From Sipunculus nudus (taxonomy: Eukaryota; Annelida; Sipuncula; Golfingiida; Sipunculidae): a stretch of DNA of 64,000 bases. The stretch covers positions 56,811,159 through 56,875,158 of the forward strand of contig CM049313.1 in assembly GCA_026874595.1 (NCBI GenBank). Direction: 5' to 3'. Below are positions 35,101 to 50,100 of this stretch, piece by piece. Each line of letters begins with the position of its first letter. The first letter of the stretch is position 1. The notes below the pieces were generated by a model. That model made no database searches. It saw nothing but the letters and a program-made list of their open reading frames with translations, and had not been told where the DNA came from. Made by a program: the position numbers and the translations under genes.

Positions 35101-38100
35101 TTTTGCACATTGGAGTTTTCAGTACATGCTTAATTTTATTCACCAAAATAAAATAAAAGATTAAGTAAATTTGATAAAATAAAACATCTTTTCAAATAAA
35201 GTATACACACTGTTGGTTGAATGATGGACAAACAATATCATTGTGCTAATTACTATCCCAGTTTTAATTTATTACTGGAATTAATAGTCAATTTCACACC
35301 TGGTGAAGTTTTTACTCTTCTGAAGTAAGGAATTACTTATCTAATGAACATCCACACTTTCATAGCAATACACAATTAAATGTACACTTTAATCATTGTA
35401 TCCCTGGTGGTACACTACAAAATCTAAAATGTAGCATAGCCTAGAATAAGAATGAATCAAATACAGAAAATAATAACATTCATCTAGTTTATGCACCATC
35501 GGGGGAGGGGGGGGGGGGAGTGCAGGGCAGAGGGGAAGCCTGCTGGTAGTGGCCAAGCTGACCCAAGGCAAGCTGCCTGGGGTGGGTTACATAATGCAAG
35601 TGTAGGCTGTACTACTAGGTGGGCTAGATGCAAACAACACTTGACATGGTGTATGAAAACATGAATAAAAGCTATTCTTTCCAATCAATTTCTTTGAAAT
35701 TTCAGATTTTAAAAGATTAAATCCTTATGTATATAAGCTGTGAAAATTAAATCAACAGTTGGACAAAATTTAAGGTATTGATTTTTTATTTATGCTAATA
35801 ACTTGAAAAATTTGCAAAATTCAGATCTAATTTTGGGTAAACAATTGAATCTTGATTAAATAAAGTTATATTCCTGAAAAAAAAGTCTCTAGGTTCAGCA
35901 ATTCTCATGTTAGGTGAGTAAATATATTTCCTGATTTTTTTAAAAAATTGCATTATGTTTTGGCCATAACTTCAAAATAATACCCAATACTGACCTAATT
36001 TTTGGTATGTTCATAGAAAATGTATGAAATAAATGTGAATACTAAATACAATCAAAAACAGATCACTGGTTTATATTAGGCAGCCTTGAAGTGTAACAAT
36101 GGCTTCTTTTATGGAATACGGAGTTTTTTTTCCTTAATATCTCGAAGGAACGAAGTCCAAATGACCCAATTTTTGGTATGGTAGGAGATTTTGGGGACAT
36201 CTAAAATTATGCCAACAGCCTGGGGAGCATAGAGATGTGCACTGAATGACCTACAGTCATCAAAGTGGACTGCTTGACAATGTAAGGGAATACAACAAGA
36301 GCCTCCAAAAAATTCAATAACTAGCCTAATTTTGCAGCTTTTATTTTCAAATTTCAGATTTTAACAGATTAAATCCTTATGTATACATGCTGTGAAAATT
36401 AAATCCACAGTACTTACAGGAAAAAAACGTGCCGTGACCAAAGTTGGGCAAAATTTAAGGTACCAATTTTATATTTTAGCCAATATTTAAAAAAATTTAA
36501 CAGATTTTGATCTAATTTTTGGTATACAATTAAATTTTGATTAATTAAAGTTGTATTACTGGAAAAAAATCCCTACCTTTAACACTTTTGGTCTTAAGTG
36601 ACCAAATATCTTCCTGATTTTTTTACAAAATCCAATTATGTATGGGCCCATAACTTTTTTAAATTATATAATACTGACTTAATATCTGGCATATACATAG
36701 GAACTATATAGAGGAATATTTATGGTAAATATGAAGAAAACCAGATGAGTGGTTTTGATATTAGGCAGTCCTGAAGTGTGAAAATAGATTTCTAATAAAA
36801 AATTGAGGTTTTTCCTTAATATCTCGAAGGAACGGAGTCCTATTGACCCAATTTTCGGCATGGTAGGAGATTTTGGGGACATATAACTGTATGCCGAATT
36901 TCAGATTCGTAGGTCCAACGATGTCGAAACGTGCCAGTCTTATGGACTGACATCCAGACGGACGGACGGACAGACAGACAGATGGACGGACGACGGACAA
37001 TGGACCACGACTATAGCTCAGATGACTTATAGTCAGCTGAGCTAAAAATCATTCAAAATCAATTTTCTTAAACTTTGCCCAATGAAACTTGTCAAGGAGA
37101 TGTTTATTTAATTTGTATATGCTGGAATCTAAACATAAAACATTTTAAAAAATTACAGAAAAAATCAGAAATTCTACATTTCTTAGTTAAAAATAGTCTC
37201 AGCAATTTATACATGAAACAAATTTATAATTAGAACTAAGGAGCTGAGCAAACTAAACCAGCACCCAAGCACCATCAGTAAATGATATTTCCAGCTTCTG
37301 GAGAGTGTCTGGATAATATTATTATTAAAAGGGCTGTGTGGAAATATTATTGGATGGCACAAAATTATTTCACCTCCTTGCCATCGAGGGCAGCCTTGAC
37401 CTTGTGTAGACGGTCCTCTGCCTTTTTTTGGGCACTGCTGTAAAAGATTTTGGCTCGCAGTGCTTCTTCCTTTATTGGCTCTGTTATAGCTGGAAAAGAC
37501 AAGTGTCAGTATACAACAAGCAAATTTGTGGAATTTATGTCACCCTCTTCCACCTCTTGTTTTCCCCTGCTTGCCCTATCAACATATGTTTTAGTTTTTA
37601 TTGTCTCCTGAAGATGTCTCCACATGTAACAGTGGCTGTGTTTTAGTGTTCATTGTCCCCTGAAGATGTCTACACATGTCATAATTTTTGGTTGAGAATT
37701 GGGAACCAAAGGGATATTTTTTGTTTTATTTTTGAGCTGCTGATCATAAATTTTCAGACAGACACTCCTTAACCAATCCCAACCAAGGTATGCATGTGAG
37801 CAATCAATGACCAAATTTGAATGAAATCAGATAATACTTAGGAAAAATTATTGCACAGAAACAAAAACCTGCTGGAGGGACAGACAGAAAAAAAACCCAA
37901 ATCAATGTCGCCTGTTCCAAGGAAGCAGGGGACAATAATTAGACAATAACTTAATTGAAATATTTCAACCTTAACTTCTCAAGTTATAAATTAACCTACC
38001 AGATAGTGATGGGCTGATGATGAGTTATAACTGATACCATTGGTCAGTTGGTGCAAAATACTAACTGATCATTGCTGTTGCCATACCATAATTGTTAACA

Positions 38101-41100
38101 AAGTTTTGCACAGGCTCTCTGATGTAGATATGTATAATTTTATATAATTCAAATCACCAAACTTTAGAGAATTTGGTGTTCACTTATAACTCCATACCTA
38201 ACTTTACTCTATATAAACATGTATGCTATATAATTATTACATTTTCTGAGTCAAATCATGGTTTCATCAAGTAATTTGTACATACAAAGGACTGCAGAAG
38301 AGTAACTGAGAAAAGGTTTCAATTTTGCATTGTGTAGGCAGATGATATGTAAAATAAATATAACAATGTAGCATTATTGACAAGGAAAATAATCCTCCCT
38401 CTGAAATATTCCAAAACCATACTTGGTATGACTATATATGAAAATTTTTAGTGCAACCATGAAAACATTTCCCTCTTCAGCTCAGATCAAACGATATTTG
38501 CTTTGGTTGAAAAATGATTTTTATATTGCAATTTTTCCTTGTACAAATGATATCCCTTAGCTTAAGACACATGGTGTGACAAAATAGCTTGTTTTTTTAA
38601 GGTATTAAATTAATTTATTGTTCCACATTCTTTGGTTTCGTTCTTGGTACCTTAATTTCTGACTATACCTGCTTCATTAACTGACAGGAAATGCTTTTTT
38701 TTCATAACACAAATATAACAGATCATTTGAAGCATAGACATCATACATTTAAGTACGTCATTGATACATCAGTCAAAAAATACCATCTGAAGTACCGTAT
38801 ATCTTCTTATTTAAACCAAGAAGATATACAAAGTCCAGGTGCGGGTTTAAATATGTTTGGGGTTTCAAAAAAAGGAAACACAGTACATATGATGATGCAT
38901 AAAGAGTGATGACTGAGATATTATATGTAGTTAAGCAATATGTAGAACTAGAGAACATTCAGGGAGGGGTCATCTGAAACATCCAAAACACTGGTTGTTT
39001 TTGTTTGTTTTTTTTCTGACTAAACACGACAAAACACTCATTTAAATTCAAATCTGAAGCAAAAAAACTGGCACCAATTGATAAATTATCATCTTTTGAA
39101 TATGTCAATGCAGTACGTATCATGCCAATAATTTGTAAAGTAAAAGAAAACAAGAGTGTTTTGTACCCCTGACAGGTGCTCAGCATGATTGCCACTTTGG
39201 CCATTATGTGGCAGCATCATAGCTGGCTGCCATGTCCGTCGGTGAACCAACTGCGACATTAAAGACTCATATATCTTTATTTCATAAAATCATGATACAA
39301 TATTGCACAGATGTGTTTAACATGATGATTATTAATGGATTGTTGTTATGTTTTGGCTTCAGGTCTGAAGTAAAGTGCATGTTTCATGGTGTTTCATCAC
39401 ATCAGTGTTTTGGGTGTTTGGGAGGACTGCTGACTGCACCTCTGCATCCAAATCCCCTTCAAAATCTGCCAAAAATAAAATCAATTCCTCTTTGTCTAAT
39501 GGTTCACCCTTCTAAAATACCAATGAAACTGATTAAGAACTTGGGCTTTGGTTAAAATGTAAGGATGTCCTGACAGACAAATAGGGGAGAAAACACAACC
39601 TCTGCCACAATGACACACAAACAGGGGTAAAAACATAGCCTCCGGCCACCACTTCTTAGTAACACAGACAGGATATGGTTGAGTGCATAATCTTTATTAT
39701 AAGCAGGTCATTAGTGTGGTCTGTTTCTTAATTTTTTTTCTGTCTGTGACCATGTTTTCATTGCTTTTCATTCTTTTTGACATATACATCCTGATTCCTG
39801 GTTTTTGGTACAGAGCCTGGTAGGATGTTCTTCTTACCTCCTTCATCCTGTCTGGTAGGGATGCTATGCAGTGAGACATAATTAGCCTCTATTGTAACAC
39901 TCTTGATCAGGTGTGCCCATCCAGGTCTGACTCATATGCACAAAGACCTTTCAGGAAATCATGTTTTGTGTTTATAGAAGATTTTTCTCTGCTATGATTT
40001 TCTAAAAAAAATCTGTACAAGATATCTTTATCTAAAATTATTTATTGATGTACCATGAAATTATTTATTGATGTACCATGAAATTCATATTAAATTTTCC
40101 TTGGTCACTGGTAATTTTTTTGGATAAAAATGTACAGACAAGTATCACTTATTTAATTATTCTTATAGTCACCTGTCATAATTCACCTTTCCCTGCTAGA
40201 ACCTATATAGAATTTTTACTACATGAAGACAAAATGACCTTTTATTAATGAAGTTTATGCATGTAATAGGGATTCCAGCATCTCTTATAATATAAAAGCA
40301 AAAAACCAATTTCACTTTCCCAGAGATTTGTTGCAATATGATGGGCCCTATATTAACCACACCTCTTTGAAGCATGTTTTGAACTCTGGACCCTCAGCTG
40401 TGGGGTTCTATAAATTCACTTTGAAATTCTAACCCAAACCATTTCTTGAACTTTTGAACCCTTAGACTTTGGATCATGTGACAATTACAGTAGATCACAT
40501 GACTTGAATATTAATTACAGAGAGGTACAGGATCCACTCACCGTAATAAAGACAAGCTATCCTCCACAGACGTAGCACCACAATATAACCAGTGGGATAC
40601 GTTGCACGTTTACCGGCATTCCCAGCAGTCATTGCTATATACACAGTGAATGCAATTCCCACTACAAAACAGTCCAACAGCTGTAACCTGTCAGCCATAA
40701 TGTTCTTTCCTTTCGCAATGATTCTGAGAAGTATCTGAAAAAAAAGACAAAACATGCATTAATGGCCTCATCTTTAATAAAAAGCCCTTTTTTTATGTCC
40801 CCCCAAAACTCATAGATATGTGTACTAATCTTATTTGTTTTTATAACAGTGGGGAAATACTATATGAAATAAATGTAAAGGTTAAATTAGGTTCTGTAAA
40901 CGTGCAGATATTTAATTTTTTTGCAGTAGCTCTAACTGGTATGGTCTAAAACTAGTATTGTATTAATTGTAATGGTAGTAATATTATGTTTATTTTTAAC
41001 ATTTTAACAATGATAATTATAATGACAGTTTATATTTTCATTGATAATATTATTACATAAGACTCTTTCTTCTCATTATAACTGGTTTTATTACTCCATT

Positions 41101-44100
41101 AAAAAGAGGATGTATGTGCAATAATTCAGGTATATTCATGAACTAAATAAATCAATCTTCATTTAGAAGGCACCAGCATCTCCTGACATTAAGCTCTAAT
41201 GATGAAAATACAGAATCTGCTTGTGTCACAACTTCCTGTTTTTGTGATACATCTGAGGTCACAGCACATGTACATGTATTGATGTTTACAGCAGGTCATT
41301 TAAGGTCAAGGACTTTGATTATGTGTACTTTATGTGCACTAAATGAACCTCTATATGGTTTGAAAGGAAAACCCGCAGTATCTCTTGCTAAACAGTTTTA
41401 TATACCAGTAGAAATACCTGTATTAAATTGTCATGTAATGGACCATGTCTACATAGGTATAGCATTACCTGGAGCCCACAGGGTCATTTAAGTGCAACAC
41501 CTGCATTTATATATTTAATACTGTCACCAAATGTGTTAGTAAATACAATTTAATATAAATATTAAAATATTCACTATAAGTCATGTCCATAGCCTAGATG
41601 GTCATTCACATATAAGACACCACTTTATTATACATCATTTCTAAATTGCAGCTACATGTTTGCTCAGCCTGGATAGTTGTATAATTAATTTTATTCTGTG
41701 ATTTCTCATTTGTGGAGACTCTCTGATCTGTAACCAACATAAAGAAATTATATTTATTTAAGATAAAACAATTCTCTATCAAAACTATTTCTCACATACA
41801 AAGGTGGTAACTTCCTAGAATCTAGAATTCTAGTTTCAATATACATTTTTGTGCCTTCCAGTCTACATCTTCTAATATCAGAGGGTTTTTCATGATTTAA
41901 TAGACTTTCAGGTCACCATGAAGCACATATGGGTGCTTTCCATTCAAGTCACATTACCTGCCTCCCATCAGGGTTCTACCACTACATGTCTTTCTTGAAC
42001 ATCATCTTTTACCTTAGCAGTAAAATAACAGCTGTGGCATGCTGGCCGATCCACCTGCCTGACCTTGTGGCCATCAGGATGACCTGTGATCCAACAAACG
42101 CTAACACAGCCAGGTTAATTACAACCTAACACAGTAACTGATACAATGACTACACTTACCAGACAAAATCTACACTAACAAAGCAGATAAATTTATCTTA
42201 CTTTAAGGTAAACATATTACCTTTGCTAGATCAGCTTGATATAGTTATTGTAACCCAATAGGTTCTGAAGTATTTAATTACACAACAGACCATTCCAAAC
42301 TAAACTATCTGTTGCACTTCCTTACTGATTAAAAAATTAACATTAATATAAATGAACCAGAGAATTACTGCCTAATATTCATTGAATATCAGAATGATCA
42401 ATCAAATAATGGACAGTCGGGTTTAAATGGTTGGAAATACAATTCCTGTACATGGCAGTGCTAATAATAAATTAAACATTGTTATGCATTTCATAATGGT
42501 TATTTAATAGTGCAGATAAGTGATAAATTTGTGCAGTGTATATAGTCTAATTTCAATTAGGAAGCTTATCCCGTCAATCAACATTTATAACACTGGAGCA
42601 CTCTGAGTATGTCAGTGCATCCATCATTTCTATCATGAATCAACTCAGAGATACCACAAGGCCCTCCATAGAAGATTTTGTCATTGTATCTACCCTTATT
42701 GAATATTGATCCTTGCAATGTTCAGAATGATACCATCAAACATCTCATCTCAAACCCAGTCTTTACACAGTAGATTGAATATTGAGTAAGTTCCTATTAA
42801 TGGATGCATTGAGGAAATGCAGTCCTTTTATCATGTTCACCTAACTGATCACTATAAACATGTCACTGGAAATGATTCAACACTTATTTGTGTATTACAT
42901 AATGACTATTGGCATAGAAATGATATGTATGTTACACACAAATATTTAGAGAAAATAAAATACACACTAATGTATTGCTGTCATCTTGCTGCCATCATAT
43001 TCTTTTGTAAAAAGATATACAACCGATATTTATCAAATAACTTCCTTTCATTCATAGACAGCAGAGAATTTTCTTCTTTTTTTTCAAAACAACAGAGAAG
43101 ACAATTATTGATCACAAAGATGTGCTTTATAAAATGATGAAGGATTTCTGCATATGAAGACTCAAAACAGATAAGTCACAGGTCAAGCTATACATGGCAA
43201 GAGCTTTATTCGAGACCCACTGCTGCCACAATACTAGCAGAAAGGCCATTCAAAAGTCTAAGTTCACCAAATAAAGCATTCTGTATCAACATATTTTGTA
43301 ATGAAATCTGGAATCCCGAACAAGGTATATACATTATCTGGATCCTCCTAATTTATACCAATTATTTAACAGGAATCTAATTTCTAGAATTCACAAGGGA
43401 AAAAAATAACTTTATTGTAGTACTCTCTTCACTCCCCAGATGGCAGCTAGGTGAGGGTCTACAGTCTCTGTCTGTCTTCTTTCTTAAATGTACAAACCCC
43501 CAGTGAGAGCACCATGTAGCTATGGTCACTGGTTTAAAATTGCTTGGATCATAAGGAACTGAGGAAGAGGCTAAATGTAAAGGTTGCTTAAAGTTGGAGA
43601 AATTAACTTTCATCTCCAAGGAGATGAAGTGGTAGCCAGCAATTCATGAATAACTACGGAGCACAAGTCAGGTGAACACCAGTCAGATGACTCATTGCCT
43701 AGTAACCAGACCATGTGTGATATTTGCTGACCCTCCACTGAGCTTACCCAGACTTGTGGATCTATCCTATTAAATTAACCGCTACCATCTGCTGTGCTTA
43801 ATAAGGGCCTTCACTGTAAATGTATATATTCACTAACTACAGGTGACCTTGCCCACAATAAGAAATGAGGGTGGTATTAAAAGGTTATGCCTGTAGAGAG
43901 CATCACCTGTGTGAAGACAGGTGTATATAATGTGATAACAGGTGCAGGTAATTTAAATTTTAAAATTTATGAATGGACAAATTAAATTTCTAAGTGTCAG
44001 TTATAATACAGGAGAAAGTCATATAAGGACATACCTGCATGTGTGTGTATGTGTGTTACTTATAATCTCAACATGTACTCATATACTTGTATGTGCATGC

Positions 44101-47100
44101 ATATGTCAGAAGAATGTGAATCTCATAAGATCCAGAATCTTCCCATAAAGAATGAAAATTCCAATTCTCCCTAAGAAAAATGAGAATACCTTTTATTCCC
44201 AGGCGAAAACAGGAATCTATTAATAAAATCTCTAGATTCTCATTTCTGTTTTTATTTTCAGGGAACAACAGGAATTCTTATTGTTTACAGAACTAAATTA
44301 TTTGTAATTATGCAATATGATATTCTTTTACAGGAAGGGTAGGTTTGTTTTACTGACTGTATCTTCAGGGAATAATGAGAATTCCCATTCTTTCCAGGAA
44401 TATTAGAATCATGAGATGGTATGAAATTATGATTCCTGTTTTTCCCAGGATAAATGAGAATTCAAGTCACCCCCACCTGGGGTGATTGAGGATTCTCATT
44501 TTTCTCAGGAGAGACTCAAAATCAGTTTTGGAAGGAACAGGAGTCATTCTATGTCAGCTTTTAATTCATATTTTAATCTATTTCACACATCTATCTTAAT
44601 ATTGAACTTTAAGAGCGTAAGAAAATGAAGCTACACAACAAAAAATCCAATTCTCTTAATTAGATAAGATGCATACCATTACATGCTGGGATAAGTATCA
44701 AATAACCAAATTCCATTTCGTATGTTTTTTGTGCCACAAGTTTAATCATGGCAAATACAGGTTTTTGCCACAAAATAAATATAAAATTTCATTCCATTTT
44801 AAAGGCTAGGAATGGTAACACCTGATGTTACAAACAGTGATAACAATGTGCTGTTTAGATGTTTATTTTTTTTTATGAACCTTCCCTACCTGCAAAATGA
44901 TATCATTTTACAATTAATTTATTTCTGAGAAAAATGAGAATTCCTGTTGTTCCTCAGAAAAACCAGGATTCTCATTTCTCATGAGGATATGAGAATCAAG
45001 AGATTTTATAAATCAATTCCCCTTTTTTACACACAATCCTGTATATTTCACACAGTGGTCTGTAACTAGCAATCTAGCAGCATCAATTTAAGAACACAAC
45101 CAATTAGCTTTGAATGATCCTGTATGATCAGCTTCTATTAAAGATTATTTTGCTAACTAGATAATTACCTATAATAAGTAATCTAACCTGGGCCTTAAGG
45201 CACTGGATGACCTATTAGTAAGATATCATCGCTGTGCAAGTAGTAGTTATTGTGGTTGCTAATGGAATGCACACACCATCGGTCACTGATGCAACATCAT
45301 AAATATAATATCCCAGGAGGCCACTACTGGGAAGCTTATTATAGTAGACCCCGCCCCAGGGGGTGAAATCATATACAGTGTGCCCAGCAGGGGTGGTCCG
45401 TGTGGTGGTCACCTCATAGGGAGATCGTGACTTCCCTTACATCATTGTCGGCTTCCATATGTACCTGCTGACCCACAGATTTTAGTCCTTATAGAAGGTT
45501 ATTTAGTGCAATGGAAAATGTATTTCTGGTGAGTGAAAATAAGAGAGACCTGTTCCCTGCTTTTCCAGTTAAATATGTATGCTAAATCACCATGCATTTG
45601 AATCCAGCCAGAAAATACAGTCAACATCCAGTCCTTTGTTTATGTTTATTGCATCTGATAAGTGCAAGTGAAGTTAATGTTACATGAAGAAATTTCTTAT
45701 TCAACTCAAATGTTATAGTAATTAATTAAGTGTTCAGTGGCTTATCATAGGCCATAAATATCCCAGAAATTAAGAGAGGAAGGGTTAGGGTTAGACAGAC
45801 AAACTGATAAACATTAAAACATATTGTTACCATGGTAACATAAACAGCTTACAAGACTGTGATAAATATTTGCCCACACATTTTTTTTGCTTTTCTTTTA
45901 ATTTAGACAAAACTTTTAATGGTCTTACAGGTTTAAATATAATCCTGAATGTTTTTTTTTTTCATTTGGATAATTTTGTAACAATCTGTTTTTTGTTGCC
46001 ATCATGGGCAGAAGCGGATCCAAAAGCAGGGTCCAGGGGGTCCGGGACCCCCTGTTTCAGCCGCTGTAACCTTTTTTTAGGCTTTCAGACCAATTCTATG
46101 GTCTGGGTCCGCCCCCCTTTTTCCAGACCTGGGGACCTTTTTGTAGGGTTTTGTCATTAGTCCTCCTGGCTTGGACCCCTCCTTTTCCTGAACCCTGGAT
46201 CCGCTCCTGATAGGTATTTGGGTATTGCACTATTTGTGGATTGCCCACATCCCATTTTATATATCCCTATCTTAACTTTTTACTGTAAATAACATATACA
46301 GACTTGCAGTGCAGATAGGAAACATGCACTGTAACATTTGTTCAAGAGTGTCTAAATTTCAGGTTATTTTTATTGAGTAACTTGACCTCTGACCTGGGAA
46401 CAGGTGATGGTAAGTGAGTGGTGGGTTGTAATACTTGTATCTGTGATGCTCTAGTGGTACTTTACAAGTCCTTGTGGAGGCCAATCAACTCCGACCAGAC
46501 TCGCACAGTCAGATTGAGCGTGGTCCCCTTTTTGGTCTGGGAGAGGATTTTGTACCAAATACCATACAACTACCCCCTTAATCCCCAGCTGTACATATGT
46601 AAAGACTATCGTAGGCCTATTGAGTGGGTACAGTGTTGTACATAGTTACATTGGTTAATATGGTTATGTGATACCAGGTACATGTGTCTACTTTAAGCAA
46701 AGGTATAATCACGCAAAAGCTAAATTTTCAGTCTGTGAAAACAGCTTATATGACCTACAATATTTAGTTTAATTTAAGACTGTGTATGTGTGCATGTTTG
46801 TTTATATATTCATTTTAATTTTTTAGTATAAAACTTTTTTTCTCAGTCTACTAAAAGGCATCATTATTGGTCCTTAATTTAAATGGGCCTTATCAAGTAT
46901 GTTGAATTAACTGGAAAATAGCACCTTCTCTTTGAATTAAATTGGTACCTGCCAAAATATTGCCCTGAATATTGGCTTAATTACACCCTGTACATGAGTA
47001 TTTAAAAAAAAAACAGTGTGCTGTGATGGTTCTACTGGGAAACTTTCGTATAAAGCAAAAGTGAACTGATAGTGTGAAAGATTAGGCATAACATTGTTCC

Positions 47101-50100
47101 TTATTATATCCCTTTAAAAAACAGAAAAGAATATATAGCTAATTTGTAAGAAAAAAAGACCAACACACATACATCTGAAAACATAACAGGTAATTACCTC
47201 ATACATAATGGCACCCTTTTTTACTTAACTGTTTAAATGTCAATTTATATAACTTTACTAGATTAATTAATCTTATTAATATTGACAATAAGGGAGCAGG
47301 AAAATAAGCCATTATTAGAAAGTAGAAATGTGACATGCTAATCCCCTCCCCTTTCAACGACAAAACAAACTTGATCATACACAATAATAAACTTATAGAT
47401 CAACAGAAACATACACACAACTACTCTCCATCAAGTATAGGATACATCAACAGTCCACATACTCAATCACTACCAGTGTATTCATATTGTTAAGCAAGGC
47501 AAGCAGGAATATTTAAGGTCTGGTTGATAAAGCTAGCTACTAACTATAAAAGTGATCTGTTACAGCTGAATGGAGTTTTGATTACATATACAGTATGACG
47601 TCATTAATTTGCCATTTCACCAAATTTGCCTGAAGCAAAATAATGCAGAAGTCCTTTCATGCTGTTTTTCACCTGTTTCACTTGAAAAACTCACTTGCAT
47701 TCAGCCATCATGTCCAGTTCTGTCAATATACTGTGATTGGTTCCACATTTGAGAAATAGAAATTTTGCAATTTTACAGAGATTTAATCTGGAGCAATATA
47801 ATGCCTATCCTTTTACACTATCAGTTCACTTTTGCTTTATACAAAAGTTTCCCAGCAAAGCCATACCATCACACAATCTGAATTATATATGTTGCATACA
47901 GTGTTTAACACCTTGTTATGGCACTGCGTGTTTGTAAACACTGTCCACATGATTATGTTTACCTTAACAAGGCTGCATGACCAGAGGTCTAATGGTGAGC
48001 CACAAATAAAAAACAATGTTTCAGCAAGCAGGTACATGTAATAAATACATTTCTGGGGCCAAGTCAGTTAGGGCATCTCCTGATTGGCCGGTGTTGTGGC
48101 TCAGTGATGCACAGAATCCCAAGTGCTGTGTTCATTTTGACACCTGTGACTGCGCTCAGACCACTGTTTTTAACACTTGTTTACAGGAATAAGCAAACAG
48201 TTTCAGGGCAATGTTTTGGCAGGTACAAATTTATTTTAAAGGGAAGAAGCTATTTTTTGTGTTAATTCAACACACTTTATGGGTGATTTGGCCCCTTTAT
48301 CCTTTTCAGGGTTTTTATGAAGGTTCTATTTTCATGAACTTGCCGGAGTATCTCCATTAATACATTAGAATACGGGTAGTCGACAAGCAACTAAGTGTAT
48401 CCGCCAAAATCAGAGTGGAATGGGTGAAGTGAGGCATGGATTGAGTGGCAAGGGGAAATAGAGTGAGGTGCACTGCATATTAGCATGGATGTCTGCAGCC
48501 AAAATGTGTATGTAGGTTGCGCCACCTACCACAAATCCAGAAAGCTGTCCAAGTTGTATACATATGCAAAATTTCAGGCATAAAAGTCAAACCATTACAG
48601 AGATATGAGTTATTTTAGCCCGCGGCAGACAAACAGACAGACGCTGTGCAAAAATGGTTGCAGGTGCCCCCCCCTGATTTGTGTATGATGAAGAGCTATG
48701 TACGTGAGATCTATACACATGCAAAATTTTGGCAAAATGGGTCAAACGGTTCCCAAGATATGAGCTTGGATGTCTGCAGCGTAAACTAGAATGTAGGTGG
48801 TGCCACCTGTCATAAAATCAAGAAAGCTGTCCATGATGTATAAACCTGCAAAATTTTAGGCAGTTATGTCAAACCAGTACAGAGATATGAGTGATTTTAG
48901 CCCACAGCAGACAAACAGACAGATGCTGAGCAAAAATGTTTGAAAGTGGCCCCTCCAGTTTTGTGTATGATAAAGAGCTATGTGAGATCTATACACATGC
49001 AAAATTTTGGCCCAATCGGTCAAACGGTTCCCAAGGTATGAGCTTGGATGTCTGCAGCATGAACGTAAATGTAGGTGGTGCCACCTGTCATAAAATAAAA
49101 AAAAACTATCCAGGATGTATACGCATGCCGAATTTCAGGTGAATTAGTCAAACCACTGTAGAGATATGAGTAATTTTAACCCAAGGCAGATGAACAGATG
49201 GACACTGTACAATCATTGTTGCAGGTGGCGCCACCATTTTTTGTGTACGTTATTAAGCTATCAAAGGGCTACATTTATACAAATTTTTTTTCCTGATCGG
49301 TCAAATGGTTCCTGAGATATATGGGTTTATGTATGGAAACAGACAAACAAATATACACTGGACAAAGAGAAAAGTTCAGAGGTCAACCCAAATTGGTTAG
49401 GCACCAGTTCATATGTGACCCAATAATTGGTGTAAGTTTTGGAAAAACTGTCCAGCAGTCTCAGAGGAATTCTCAAGAACAGACACGGCGGCTGTGGCGG
49501 CTTATCTCCATTAATACATTAATTATTTTATATATGGGCACAAAATTTTTCCAGTTTGATGGGGACTTCTGGTTCCATCAAACAAGTGTAATATCTTGTT
49601 CATAAGATAAGATAAGATAAGATATAGTTTATTGCTATATATATGTAATAAAATCATCACATACAATAGTATTTGGCTTGACTGGCTTGCTTAAACAAAC
49701 ACATTAAACAAGAAATAATAAAATAAAATTGTGTATAAAAAAAAAGACGTATGACTAAGAATGTTTGACTAGATTATTGTGCTGCAAGTGATATATTTAA
49801 TTCTCAAACGGCTGGCGCATAGGTGCTATTTTGAGTTCTTTTGGAATTGCCTGATAGTATCCTATAGCGAACCCCCAATTTCATTTTTTTTAAACAAATA
49901 GTGTGCAGGATGACTATAGTCTTCAATAATGTCGTTTGCTTTCTTCAACAATCGTGTTTGAAATAAGGAGTCAACTGTGGGTTAAGGAACCCCAATGATC
50001 CTCTCAGCTGTTCTAACTATCCTAGAAAGACGGTTCCTTTCCTCGACCGTGATACTGCCTCCCCATACAGTGACTGACAACGTCAGGACTCCCTGAATTA

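Noticed and set aside
43377-43619. 80-codon minus-strand frame as an extra voltage-sensor exon
   Set aside because: The exons at 52,552 and 40,734 already join in phase through S2, so an insert here would break the helix.
45779-45795. Interstitial telomere repeat (AGGGTTAGGGTTAG)
   Set aside because: Only about two units; too short to mean more than chance.
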